DNA of 33,556 nt from an uncultured Erysipelotrichaceae bacterium (GCA_902801825.1 CADCJS010000002.1:1-33556); one strand, 5' to 3'. Shown: positions 24,703 to 32,638, numbered from the stretch's first letter. A program made the numbers and translations. The notes: generated by a model from the sequence alone, not told the origin.

Positions 24703-25510
24703 ACTTGATGAATTAAAAAAACTTAAAGAACAATTACAATTACAAATAAATGGTAAGGATAATATCCCAAAAGATGCACCAAGCGTTATAATATGTAATC
24801 ATAATAGACTAATGGATATATTTTATTTACCACTTGCTTTTGATAATGATATTGTAAGTGTAATATCAGCTAGATTAGTATATAAAAATGATAATAAAAG
24901 AAAAAAATATGTTAATAAATATTTAAATGCATTACCTCTAGAAGCACATGGTGGAAAGATATATTCACAAATGTGTTTGAATGAAGCTAAGAATATATTA
25001 AAAAATGGTATTAGTTTAAGTATATGGCCAGAAGGAGCATATATAGATGATAGAGATAATGTTTATAAAGGAAGAACAGGAGCAGCTAGAATATTATTTG
25101 ATACTTTAAATGATAATAAATATGTATATTTTTTACCAGTATCTATTGATATAAAAACTGATGATGATTTAGATAATTATATTTCCAATATAAATGATAG
25201 AATAGATATTAATATAGGTAATCCTATAGAAACTAAAGAATATATTTATTCATATAATAATTCTATTTCTAAAGATGAAAAGAATAATGTATTACATAAT
25301 ATAACTGATGAAGGTATGAGAGTAATCGCTTCTTCTTTAAATAGAAATTATGTAGATAATTATATTGAATTAACACCTAAAGGAAATGTAATATTTTCTG
25401 ATGGAGAAAAAATAGAAACAAAAGAAGCTCAAAAACAAGAATATGTTTCAAAATATAAAAATGATTTAAAAACTTTATCTCTTAAATTAATAAATGATAT
25501 AAAAAAGTAG
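24695..25510 (+). CDS. PlsC-type 1-acyl-glycerol-3-phosphate acyltransferase-like protein
   Basis: 271 residues. It has the acyltransferase HX4D motif in CNHNRLMD (H36, D41) and the substrate-binding block SIWPEGAY (about 107-114). The family transfers acyl chains to lysophosphatidic acid or related acceptors at the membrane. There is no obvious N-terminal transmembrane helix; residues 1-20 form an amphipathic charged helix instead. The C-terminal ~60 residues are polar and unassigned. Tightly coupled to the SGNH hydrolase (8-base overlap) and followed by miaA 9 bases later. Confidence 0.8.
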   Translation: MSKLDELKKLKEQLQLQINGKDNIPKDAPSVIICNHNRLMDIFYLPLAFDNDIVSVISARLVYKNDNKRKKYVNKYLNALPLEAHGGKIYSQMCLNEAKNILKNGISLSIWPEGAYIDDRDNVYKGRTGAARILFDTLNDNKYVYFLPVSIDIKTDDDLDNYISNINDRIDINIGNPIETKEYIYSYNNSISKDEKNNVLHNITDEGMRVIASSLNRNYVDNYIELTPKGNVIFSDGEKIETKEAQKQEYVSKYKNDLKTLSLKLINDIKK

Positions 25511-25519
25511 GTGAAATAT

Positions 25520-26392
25520 ATGATTATAGTAATTGCAGGACCAACAGGAGTAGGTAAAACAAAGTTAAGTATAGAACTTGCAAAAAAATTTAATGCTGAA
25601 ATAATAAATTTTGATAGTGTACAAGTATACAGAAAAATAGATATTGCTTCAGCAAAAGTTACTGAAGAAGAAAAAGAAGGTATTAAACATCATTTGATTG
25701 ATATTAAGGATTATGATGAAGAATATTCAGTTTATGATTTTCAAATTGATTCAAGAAAAATAATTGAAAAATTACAAAAAGAAAATAAAAATATTATATT
25801 AGTTGGTGGTACAGGATTATATGTAAAAGCTTGTTTATATGATTATAAATTTAGTAAAGAAGAAATAAAGGTTAACTATGATAATTTAACTGATAAAGAA
25901 TTATATAATAGAATAATAAAAATAAATAAGGATATAGTAGTTGATAAGAATAATAGAAGAAGATTGTTAAGAACACTAATAAATTTAGAAAATGATAATA
26001 TTAGTAATAATGGTAATGATTTATTATATAATAATACTCTTTTTATTGGACTAACTGTACCTAGAGATATGTTATATGAAAGAATAAATAAAAGAGTAGA
26101 TCTAATGGTTAAAAATGGTCTGTTAGGAGAAGCTAAATATTTTTATAATAAAAATAAAGATGTTAAAAGTTTAAAAACTGTTATTGGTTATAAAGAATTA
26201 TTTAGATATTTTGATAATGAAATATCTTTAAATGATGCTATTGATTTAATTAAGAAGAATAGTAGACATTATGCTAAAAGACAATATACTTTTTTTAATA
26301 ATAAAATGAATATAAATTGGTTTAATGTAGATTATGATAATTTTGATAATACTGTAAATGAAGTAATTAATTATATTGAAAAGAATATCTAA
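25520..26392 (+). CDS. miaA: tRNA dimethylallyltransferase MiaA
   Basis: Adds the isopentenyl group to A37 of tRNAs reading U-initial codons. 290 residues from ATG 25520; a GTG at 25511 would overlap the TAGGTG ribosome site. P-loop AGPTGVGKT (6-14), NFDSVQVYRKIDIASAK (about 34-50, the DSxQxY motif), VGGTGLYVKA (about 97-106), then RDMLYERINKRVD and RHYAKRQYTFF near the end. Length and motif order are normal for the family. Cotranscription from mutL onwards is likely. Confidence 0.95.
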   Translation: MIIVIAGPTGVGKTKLSIELAKKFNAEIINFDSVQVYRKIDIASAKVTEEEKEGIKHHLIDIKDYDEEYSVYDFQIDSRKIIEKLQKENKNIILVGGTGLYVKACLYDYKFSKEEIKVNYDNLTDKELYNRIIKINKDIVVDKNNRRRLLRTLINLENDNISNNGNDLLYNNTLFIGLTVPRDMLYERINKRVDLMVKNGLLGEAKYFYNKNKDVKSLKTVIGYKELFRYFDNEISLNDAIDLIKKNSRHYAKRQYTFFNNKMNINWFNVDYDNFDNTVNEVINYIEKNI

Positions 26393-26407
26393 TTAGATAT
26401 TTTTTTT
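26384..26407 (+). terminator. Terminator after miaA
   Basis: Seven-bp stem AATATCT / AGATATT, AATT loop, T-run; the stem includes the miaA stop. Confidence 0.75.
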
Positions 26408-26452
26408 GTTTATTTTTTTAATATTTAGACATAATAATATTGGGAGGATATT

Positions 26453-26644
26453 ATGAGTGAAAAAGAATTATTATATTATTTAGATGCATATTATCATGAG
26501 AATAGTATTATTGGTATATTAAATGAAACAGTAAATGAATTAAGTGATAGTAATTTAATAGACTTTATTAATACTGAAATTGATATTCATAATGATAATA
26601 AAGATAGTTTAATTAAAATGATGAGGAGAAAATCAGATGAGTGA
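26453..26644 (+). CDS. Small helical protein upstream of the CotF-like gene
   Basis: 63 residues, predicted all helical and acidic (MSEKELLYYLDAYYHENSII). It overlaps the CotF-like gene by eight bases and ends with a UGA stop that is followed directly by UAA. A strong GGGAGG site precedes the ATG, and TTGTTT-N17-CATAAT (26407-26435) may be its promoter. Spore coat genes of this class often occur in pairs, so a coat or spore role is plausible, but I do not recognise the protein itself. Confidence 0.6.
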   Translation: MSEKELLYYLDAYYHENSIIGILNETVNELSDSNLIDFINTEIDIHNDNKDSLIKMMRRKSDE

Positions 26645-26882
26645 TAAATTATTAATGGAAAATTATTTATTGATTCTTAAGAGTACAATAGAAGTATATA
26701 TTCATGGAACACTTGAAAGTTCTAATAGAGAAATAAGAAAATTATTAAAAAAGAATTTAGATAATACTATTACTTCACAAGAAAATACATTTAGTATAAT
26801 GAAAGATTTTAATTTCTATAAAATTGAAAATATTTCTAAAGAAAAAATAAATAATAATTTAAATAAATTAAATGAAAATTAA
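26637..26882 (+). CDS. CotF-family spore coat-like protein
   Basis: 81 residues that look like one CotF domain: DKLLMENYLLILKSTIEVY (about 3-21), then REIRKLLKKNLDNTITSQEN and a hydrophobic-aromatic C-terminus (FNFYKIENI). This follows the ferritin-like helix pattern of coat F proteins, where an S/T-x-E-E or Q-E-N element sits between helices. Known CotF-family members are outer coat or spore-associated proteins. Together with sigG it supports endospore formation. It is translationally coupled to the preceding small gene. Confidence 0.65.
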   Translation: MSDKLLMENYLLILKSTIEVYIHGTLESSNREIRKLLKKNLDNTITSQENTFSIMKDFNFYKIENISKEKINNNLNKLNEN

Positions 26883-26908
26883 TGAAGCAAGTTGACTTCA
26901 TTTTTTTT
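26881..26908 (+). terminator. Terminator after the CotF-like gene
   Basis: Seven-bp stem AATGAAG / CTTCATT with an 8-base loop and eight T. The loop and right arm also carry the -35 of the next promoter. Confidence 0.75.
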
Positions 26909-26920
26909 CTTTTATATAAT
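26892..26920 (+). promoter_or_regulatory. Sigma-A promoter of the membrane protein-tpiA pair
   Basis: TTGACT (26892-26897), 17-base spacer, perfect TATAAT (26915-26920), then AGAGG before ATG 26945. The -35 lies within the preceding terminator hairpin. Confidence 0.65.
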
Positions 26921-26944
26921 TATTATGATAGAAAAGAGGTAACA

Positions 26945-27532
26945 ATGAGTAATAGTATTAATAATTATTTTTCAATTATTTGTAATATTTTTTATTATTT
27001 ATCCATTGTATTTATTATTATTTTTTCTTTATTATTAATAATAATACCAGTTGGAATAAGTAATATAAAAGTAGATTCTAATGAAATGATTATATTTAAT
27101 AATAAATATAATATTAGATATTTTAATGATAATGTTTACTTAATTAAAGGAAAAGAAAGAATAAAAACAAATTTAACTAGATCTAATATAAATAATTTGA
27201 GTAGTGTTTATAATAGATATAATAATAAAAAATTAATAGTATATTTTGATTATGTTGTATTTAATTATTTATTATCATATTTATTTGTTTTATTGATTTT
27301 TAAGAATATAAAAAAGCTATTAAAAGATAAAAATATCACAGTAAATAATTATATTAATAAAATAACTATATATTTAATAATATATTTAGTTTTAAGTATA
27401 TTTATTAATTTTCTTAATAATAATATATTAAAAATAAGTTTAAATTTAGATTTTTCTTTTTATAAAATAATTATGATATATATATTATTTTTATATTTAT
27501 GGTCTTTTAATAATAGAAAGGAAAATATATGA
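26945..27532 (+). CDS. Hydrophobic membrane protein of unknown function
   Basis: 195 residues from ATG 26945, chosen because of AAAGAGG upstream and because the frame further upstream runs through the terminator and promoter. Four likely membrane segments: about 10-40, 99-118, 132-152 and 166-186; a polar, probably extracellular stretch (about 40-95) lies between the first two. No family recognised. It ends in an ATGA overlap with tpiA, so the two are translationally coupled. Confidence 0.65.
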   Translation: MSNSINNYFSIICNIFYYLSIVFIIIFSLLLIIIPVGISNIKVDSNEMIIFNNKYNIRYFNDNVYLIKGKERIKTNLTRSNINNLSSVYNRYNNKKLIVYFDYVVFNYLLSYLFVLLIFKNIKKLLKDKNITVNNYINKITIYLIIYLVLSIFINFLNNNILKISLNLDFSFYKIIMIYILFLYLWSFNNRKENI

Positions 27533-28212
27533 ATAAAATAGTTTTTTGTAATTTTAAAATGAATTTTATAGATAATAAATTTATTGATTATTTATCTAAA
27601 ATTAATGATGATGATAATCTAATATTAGCGTTACCATATACTTCGTTACATTTACAAAATTATTATAAAGATTATAAATTAGCCGCACAAAATTTTAGTA
27701 TTTCAAAAAATAAATCTACTGGTGAAATTGATATAGATATGATTAAACAATTTAATATTAATTATTGTATTGTTGGTCATTATGAAAGAAGAAGATATTT
27801 TAATGAAACTTTTTCTACAATTAATAAGAAAGTTAGAGTGGGAATTAAAAATAACTTAAATCTAGTAGTAACACTTTGTAGTATGAGTAAGATACTTTTA
27901 AAATATGAAATTAATAATATTTTTGAAAAAATAAAAAGTGATGATTTTAAAAATATAATAATCGCGTATGAACCAAGTAATATGATTGGATCAAATAATA
28001 AAATAAATTATAAAGTTGTTAATGATACAATTCACTTTATTAGAAAATATTTTAAAAGAAGATTTAATGTTGATATTAAAATTTTATATGGCGGAAATGT
28101 TAATGAATTAAATATTAAAGAAATATATAAATTTATGGATGTAGATGGAGTATTAGTAGGAAAGGCATCTTTAGATCCAAATAAAATTAATAAGATAATA
28201 AAAATGAGTTAA
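27529..28212 (+). CDS. tpiA: Divergent triosephosphate isomerase-like protein
   Basis: 227 residues against the usual ~250. Recognisable blocks: CNFKMN (N8, K10), LAAQNFS, STGEIDIDM, VGHYERRR (H84), AYEPSNMIGS (E148), YGGNVNE and DGVLVGKASL. The catalytic Lys, His and Glu are all present. Conserved surroundings are not: the invariant GHSERR serine is tyrosine, loop 6 has EPSNMIG in place of EPVWAIG, the CxGE motif is reduced to a lone cysteine, and the phosphate-binding YGGS serine is asparagine. So it is a TIM-barrel homologue that may be slow, altered in substrate, or a second copy. tpiA close to gpmI is standard in Bacillota glycolytic operons. UGA/AUG overlap with the upstream membrane protein gene. 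Confidence 0.75.
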   Translation: MNKIVFCNFKMNFIDNKFIDYLSKINDDDNLILALPYTSLHLQNYYKDYKLAAQNFSISKNKSTGEIDIDMIKQFNINYCIVGHYERRRYFNETFSTINKKVRVGIKNNLNLVVTLCSMSKILLKYEINNIFEKIKSDDFKNIIIAYEPSNMIGSNNKINYKVVNDTIHFIRKYFKRRFNVDIKILYGGNVNELNIKEIYKFMDVDGVLVGKASLDPNKINKIIKMS

Positions 28213-28226
28213 AATAACTCATTTTT
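28201..28226 (+). terminator. Terminator after tpiA
   Basis: Perfect 11-bp stem AAAATGAGTTA / TAACTCATTTT with a 3-base loop, ending in T. The A-rich left side means it might also stop minus-strand transcripts. Confidence 0.75.
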
Positions 28227-28307
28227 ATATTGTAATATAAATAAATGTTCCTCTTTTTTATTATATGAAAGTTCACTTGTTAAATTCATTTTAAGATTGT
28301 ATGTATT

Positions 28308-28347
28308 TTTTTGTCAAAATAAAAAAATAGATATTTTTTGACAAAAA
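28308..28347. promoter_or_regulatory. 12-bp inverted repeat (possible operator) around divergent -35 boxes
   Basis: TTTTTGTCAAAA (28308-28319) and TTTTGACAAAAA (28336-28347) are perfect inverted copies 16 bases apart. Each arm contains TTGACA reading outwards. A protein dimer or tetramer could bind here. Confidence 0.45.
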
Positions 28348-28366
28348 TGAATAATAATGATAGTAT
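28338..28366 (+). promoter_or_regulatory. Predicted sigma-A promoter of the second kinase-like gene
   Basis: Perfect TTGACA (28338-28343), 17-base spacer, TAGTAT (28361-28366), then AAAAGGGG before ATG 28391. The -10 is weak (four of six). Confidence 0.45.
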
Positions 28367-28390
28367 ATATCTCATGAAAAAGGGGTTTTT

Positions 28391-29050
28391 ATGGAATTAT
28401 ATGTTAAAAATAAAAAGTATAATTTTAGTAATGATGAATTAAATGACAGATATATATCAGAAGGTAATGAATCAAATGTTTATTTGGTTGAAGATGAAGT
28501 TTTTAAAATTTATAAACCTATTTGTGGTAAAAGAAGATTGAATGAAGAAACTTCTACATATTTAAGTAAATTAAATACAACTAATATTTTATTACCTAAA
28601 AATAATATTTATGATAAGAATCATAATTTTGTTGGTTATACAATGGATTATTTAGATTCTTATAAAATGGATATAATTAAAAATATGAATATAGTTTATT
28701 TCGTTGATCAAATAAAAGCTTTAATTAAAGATATTAATTATTTATCAGATAATAATATAGATTTATATGATTTTAACTTATATAATGTAATTATTAATGA
28801 TAAAATTAATATAATAGATCCAGGTAGTTTTGAAATAAAAAAGAATAATAGATTCTTACATGATATAAATAATGATGCGTTAAATGAATTAATATTAAAA
28901 CTTATTAAATATAGTTTAAAACTATCTAAGAAAAAAGAAGATTTATTAAGAAATAAATTTGAAATTGAAAAAGATTTTGAAAGTTTAATGCTTGTATATA
29001 ATGAAAATGATACAGTAGGAAAAGTAGTTAATAAAATTTTAAAATATTAA
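28391..29050 (+). CDS. Small protein-kinase-like protein
   Basis: 219 residues that form a minimal kinase fold: glycine loop SEGNESNVYLV (G25), lysine in VFKIYK (K39), hinge-like YTMDYLDS, catalytic-loop-like LYDFNLYNVIIND (D127, N132), and IIDPGSF (D143, DPG in place of DFG). All ATP- and metal-binding residues are kept, so it may be active, but there is no HRD histidine or arginine. The C-lobe is short. Substrate unknown. It sits between tpiA and gpmI with its own promoter and terminator, and uses the same core as the protein at 3641-5092. Confidence 0.65.
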   Translation: MELYVKNKKYNFSNDELNDRYISEGNESNVYLVEDEVFKIYKPICGKRRLNEETSTYLSKLNTTNILLPKNNIYDKNHNFVGYTMDYLDSYKMDIIKNMNIVYFVDQIKALIKDINYLSDNNIDLYDFNLYNVIINDKINIIDPGSFEIKKNNRFLHDINNDALNELILKLIKYSLKLSKKKEDLLRNKFEIEKDFESLMLVYNENDTVGKVVNKILKY

Positions 29051-29075
29051 ACAAATCTTAATTGATTTGTTTTTT
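29049..29075 (+). terminator. Terminator after the second kinase-like gene
   Basis: Nine-bp stem AAACAAATC / GATTTGTTT, 6-base loop, T-run. Confidence 0.8.
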
Positions 29076-29104
29076 ATATGATATAATTATTAAAGGTGAT
29101 ATAA

Positions 29105-29482
29105 ATGTTTTATTATAATGGTAATAATTTATCTAATATAGAAAAAGAGTATTTATTTAGAAAAGAAAAGAAAAAAGAATATTTAGAATTATATTTTTCT
29201 GGTAAAGATGATAATGATAAAATAAGTGTTAATTTAATGTTTGACATAGTTAAAGAAAAACTAAATATGCTTGAATTATATGATGAAGAGTATATAAGTG
29301 AATATTTAATTGGTGAAGAATGTTATTTTGGAATTAATAATGATTATTCTTTATTAAATATAGAAGATTTAAACATAAAAATAACTAAAATTGATAAGAA
29401 TAAATATCAATTTAAAATAGATAGTTATATAAATAAATTTACTATAGAATCAGATATAATTTTTGAAGTTGAAAAAGAATAA
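29105..29482 (+). CDS. Small acidic protein of unknown function upstream of gpmI
   Basis: 125 residues, rich in Glu, Asp, Lys and Tyr, no membrane segment or signal. The first half looks helical (NIEKEYLFRKEKKKEYLELY), the second like alternating beta strands (LNIKITKIDKNKYQFKIDSY). No family recognised. TATAAT (29082-29087) and AAAGGTGAT precede it. It ends 19 bases before gpmI, so cotranscription with gpmI is likely. Confidence 0.65.
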   Translation: MFYYNGNNLSNIEKEYLFRKEKKKEYLELYFSGKDDNDKISVNLMFDIVKEKLNMLELYDEEYISEYLIGEECYFGINNDYSLLNIEDLNIKITKIDKNKYQFKIDSYINKFTIESDIIFEVEKE

Positions 29483-29501
29483 TTATATTGTCGGAGGATA
29501 T

Positions 29502-31028
29502 ATGAATAAGAGATTAGTAATGCTTTTAATAATAGATGGATTTGGAATAAGTAATAAAAAAATAGGCAATGCGATTTATAATGCAGATACTTCTAATTTA
29601 GATTATATTAAAAATAAATATCCATCATCAGTATTAAATTCATCTGGTAAATATGTAGGTTTAGAAGATAATTTAAATGGTAATTCTAATGTAGGACATT
29701 ATACTATTGGTAGTGGTCGAATAGTTTTATCTGATTTAGTAAGAATAAATAATTCTATAAAAGATTTATCTTTTTATAATAATAAAGAATTTATTAAAGC
29801 TATTAATAATGCAAAAAGAAACAAGAGTAATTTACATTTAATGGGTTTATTATCTATAGGTAATGTTCATTCAAATATAGATCATTTATTTGAACTTTTA
29901 AAAGTTTGTAAGTATAATAATTTTTATAATGTTTATATAGATGGTATTTTAGATGGTAGAGACACATATATTAAAGATGGTATTAAATATATTAAAGAAC
30001 TAGAAGAATTTATTAATAAAGAAAAAATTGGAATTATATCTAGTATTTCAGGTAGATATTATGCTATGGATAGAGATAAAAGATATAGTAGAATAAAGAA
30101 GTATTATGATATAGTAGTTAATGGTAAAGGTTATGCTACTAATGATATCTCTAAAACTTTAAATGAAAGCTATAAGAATAATGTAACAGATGAATTTTTT
30201 GTTCCAACTATAATAAAAGATAAAGATGATAATATAAATACAATTAAAGAAAAAGATTCTGTAATATTTTTCAATTTTAGAGCAGATAGAGCTAGAGAAA
30301 TAACTGAAGTTTTAACAGATAATAACTTTAAAAAATTCAAAACAAAAAAATTAAATTTATATTTTGTTTGTGCAACTGAATATGATAAAAGTAATAAAAA
30401 TGTAAAAGTTGCATTTAAAAAAGAAAAAATAAAGAATACTTTAGGAGAATATATATCAAAGAAAGGTTTAAAACAATTAAGAATAGCTGAAACAGAAAAA
30501 TATGCTCATGTAACATTTTTCTTTAATGGAGGTAAAGAAAAACCTTTTAGAAAAGAAGAAAGAATATTAATAAGTTCACCTAAGGTAAAAACATATGATT
30601 TAAAACCTGAAATGAGTACATATAAAATAACAAATGAAGTTGTTAAATCTATTAATAGTAATAAGTACAATTTTATATTAATGAATATAGCCTGTACAGA
30701 TATGGTTGGTCACACAGGAAATTATAAACAAACAATTAAAGCAGTAGAAGCAGCTGATAAATCTATAAAAATTATATTAGATGAAATTATAAAAAATAAT
30801 GGAATATTAATTATAACTTCTGATCATGGAAATTGTGAAGATATGCTTAATAACAATAAAATAGTAACTTCTCATACAAATAATAAAGTTCCATTTATTA
30901 TTTGTAATTATGGTAATTATAAATTAAAAGATGGGAATTTATATGATATTGCGCCAACAATATTAGATATATTAAATATTAAAAAACCAAAAGAGATGAC
31001 TGGGAATAGTTTAATAATTAGGAAGTAA
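29502..31028 (+). CDS. gpmI: 2,3-bisphosphoglycerate-independent phosphoglycerate mutase
   Basis: Interconverts 3- and 2-phosphoglycerate in glycolysis using two Mn ions and a phosphoserine. 508 residues from ATG 29502, after CGGAGG. Active-site blocks in order: IIDGFG, GNSNVGH (the serine), NVHSNIDH, LDGRDTY, SGRYYAMDRDKRY, FNFRADRAREI, AETEKYAHVTFFFNGG, CTDMVGHTGN, TSDHGNCEDM and TSHTNNKVPF. All are intact and the length is typical, in contrast to the divergent TpiA upstream. In spore formers this enzyme is pH-sensitive and matters for spore 3-PGA storage (family knowledge). Confidence 0.95.
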   Translation: MNKRLVMLLIIDGFGISNKKIGNAIYNADTSNLDYIKNKYPSSVLNSSGKYVGLEDNLNGNSNVGHYTIGSGRIVLSDLVRINNSIKDLSFYNNKEFIKAINNAKRNKSNLHLMGLLSIGNVHSNIDHLFELLKVCKYNNFYNVYIDGILDGRDTYIKDGIKYIKELEEFINKEKIGIISSISGRYYAMDRDKRYSRIKKYYDIVVNGKGYATNDISKTLNESYKNNVTDEFFVPTIIKDKDDNINTIKEKDSVIFFNFRADRAREITEVLTDNNFKKFKTKKLNLYFVCATEYDKSNKNVKVAFKKEKIKNTLGEYISKKGLKQLRIAETEKYAHVTFFFNGGKEKPFRKEERILISSPKVKTYDLKPEMSTYKITNEVVKSINSNKYNFILMNIACTDMVGHTGNYKQTIKAVEAADKSIKIILDEIIKNNGILIITSDHGNCEDMLNNNKIVTSHTNNKVPFIICNYGNYKLKDGNLYDIAPTILDILNIKKPKEMTGNSLIIRK

Positions 31029-31030
31029 AT

Positions 31031-31491
31031 ATGAATAGATATAAAAATATAATAATTTATTAATAAAAGCTAATTCAATTGATCATAGAAATGATTGTTT
31101 CTTAGCTTTAATGACATTAATATCATCTATATTATTAAGTAAGAATATAAGATTTGTTGATATTATTTTTGGTTCAGCTATTTCAATATGGATAACATAT
31201 CAAGCAATAATGTTATATATTGAAAGTTATGATGTTTTAATGGATAAGAGTATAAGTAAAGAAACAAAAAATAATGTTTATGATATAATAAATAAATATA
31301 GTAAAATTAAAAAAGTGAATCACTTTAATTCAACACCAGTTGGATATAGATATCAAATAACTTTAACTATATATGTTGATGGTAATTTATCAACATTTAA
31401 AAGTCATGAAATTGCTAATAATCTAGAAAAAGAAATTGTTAATTCTATTGATGAAATCTACTTAGCAGTTATTCATGTAAACCCAATTTAA
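31031..31491 (+). pseudogene. Remnant of a cation diffusion facilitator (CDF) transporter gene
   Basis: The longest intact frame (from ATG 31111, 126 residues) begins mid-domain. The same frame upstream (from 31045) still codes for LLIKANSIDHRND, the HxxxD metal site of CDF transmembrane helix 5; it is closed by a TAA at 31042-31044. The intact part continues with helix 6 (IIFGSAISIWITYQAIMLY), ESYDVLMDKS, and a full C-terminal cytoplasmic domain (NHFNSTPVGYRY ... AVIHVNP). Helices 1-4, about 150 residues, are missing. ATG 31031, with AGGAAG before it, opens only ten codons (MNRYKN...) in another frame and may be the original start. This fits an internal deletion plus frameshift. The remnant may still be translated as a soluble-domain protein from 31111. 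Confidence 0.75.
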
Positions 31492-31507
31492 TTAAGGAGA
31501 TGATTAT

Positions 31508-32638
31508 ATGATTTATTTAGATTATGCAGCAAATTGTCCAGTAGATGAAAAAGTATTAGATAAATATTATGAAGTTAGTAAAAAATATTTTGCTAATCCT
31601 AATAGTAGCCATAAACTTGGATTAGAAGCAAAAAGAATAATTGATGAATCAACAAAAAATATTGCTAAGAATTTAAATGTATTACCAGAAGAAATAATAT
31701 ATACTAGTGGAGCTTCTGAAAGTAATAATTTAGTAATTCAAGGAGTTTTAAACAAATATAAAAATAAAGGTAAACATATTATTATAAGTAAATTAGAGCA
31801 TAACTCAATTATCGCACCTTTACAAGTAATGCAAAAAAATGGTTTTGAAGTAGATATGGTAGGTTTAACAAAAGATGGTTTGATTGATTTAGATGAATTA
31901 AAAAGTTTGATTAGAGAAGATACTATTTTAGTATCAATCGCATCAGTTGATAGTGAACTTGGTATCAAACAACCCATTGAAGAAATCGCAAATATTATAA
32001 AAGAATATGATAATATAATATTTCATACAGACGCATCACAAAGTGTAGGTAAAATAAATATAGATTTTAAAGATGTTGATTTAATAACAATCGCACCACA
32101 TAAATTTTATGGTATTAATGGAATAGGTGCATTAATTAAAAAGAAGAATATTGATTTAGTTCCTATTATTTATGGTGGTAAAAGTACAACTATATATAGA
32201 AGTGGTACACCAGCACTACCATTAATTGTAAGTTTAGATACTGCCCTTGAGAATGCAATATCTAATTTAGAAGAAAGAACTAAGTTTGTAGAACATTTAA
32301 ATGAAGAAGTAAAAAAAGGTTTATTAAAATATAATGATATTCATATTATTAGTACTGAAAATTCTATACCTTATACATTGAACTTTAGTATAAATGGAAT
32401 AATTTCTAAAGATTTTGCTAATAGATTAAGTAGTAAAGAAGTATATGTTTCTACTAAGTCAGCTTGTTGCCCAGATGGTTCTCCTAGTAAAAATGTACTT
32501 GCTTTAACTGGTAATAAAGAAGAAGCATCTTCTTCAATAAGAATTAGTTTTTCTCATTTAACAAAAGAAGAAGAAATAAAAGAATTCCTTAGAATTTTTG
32601 ATGAAGTTTATATGGAGTTTAAAAATGGAGAAGTATAA
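31508..32638 (+). CDS. Cysteine desulfurase (NifS/IscS family)
   Basis: PLP enzyme that takes sulfur from cysteine for Fe-S clusters or tRNA thiolation. 376 residues. YLDYAANCP at the start, SGASESNN, SKLEHNS (histidine near 98), HTDASQSVGK, and the PLP lysine in APHKFYG (K199), then the mobile loop STKSACCPDGSPS with the catalytic cysteine C320. A small oddity is SVDSELG where most members have an NNE(I/T)G element. It overlaps the next gene (TtcA family) by 14 bases, which suggests it supplies that thiolase with sulfur. AAGGAG precedes ATG. Confidence 0.92.
   Translation: MIYLDYAANCPVDEKVLDKYYEVSKKYFANPNSSHKLGLEAKRIIDESTKNIAKNLNVLPEEIIYTSGASESNNLVIQGVLNKYKNKGKHIIISKLEHNSIIAPLQVMQKNGFEVDMVGLTKDGLIDLDELKSLIREDTILVSIASVDSELGIKQPIEEIANIIKEYDNIIFHTDASQSVGKINIDFKDVDLITIAPHKFYGINGIGALIKKKNIDLVPIIYGGKSTTIYRSGTPALPLIVSLDTALENAISNLEERTKFVEHLNEEVKKGLLKYNDIHIISTENSIPYTLNFSINGIISKDFANRLSSKEVYVSTKSACCPDGSPSKNVLALTGNKEEASSSIRISFSHLTKEEEIKEFLRIFDEVYMEFKNGEV

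Noticed and set aside
28209-28289. 26-codon minus-strand frame between tpiA and the kinase-like gene
   Set aside because: No ribosome site, and its ATG overlaps the best minus-strand -10, so the promised transcript would start inside the gene.
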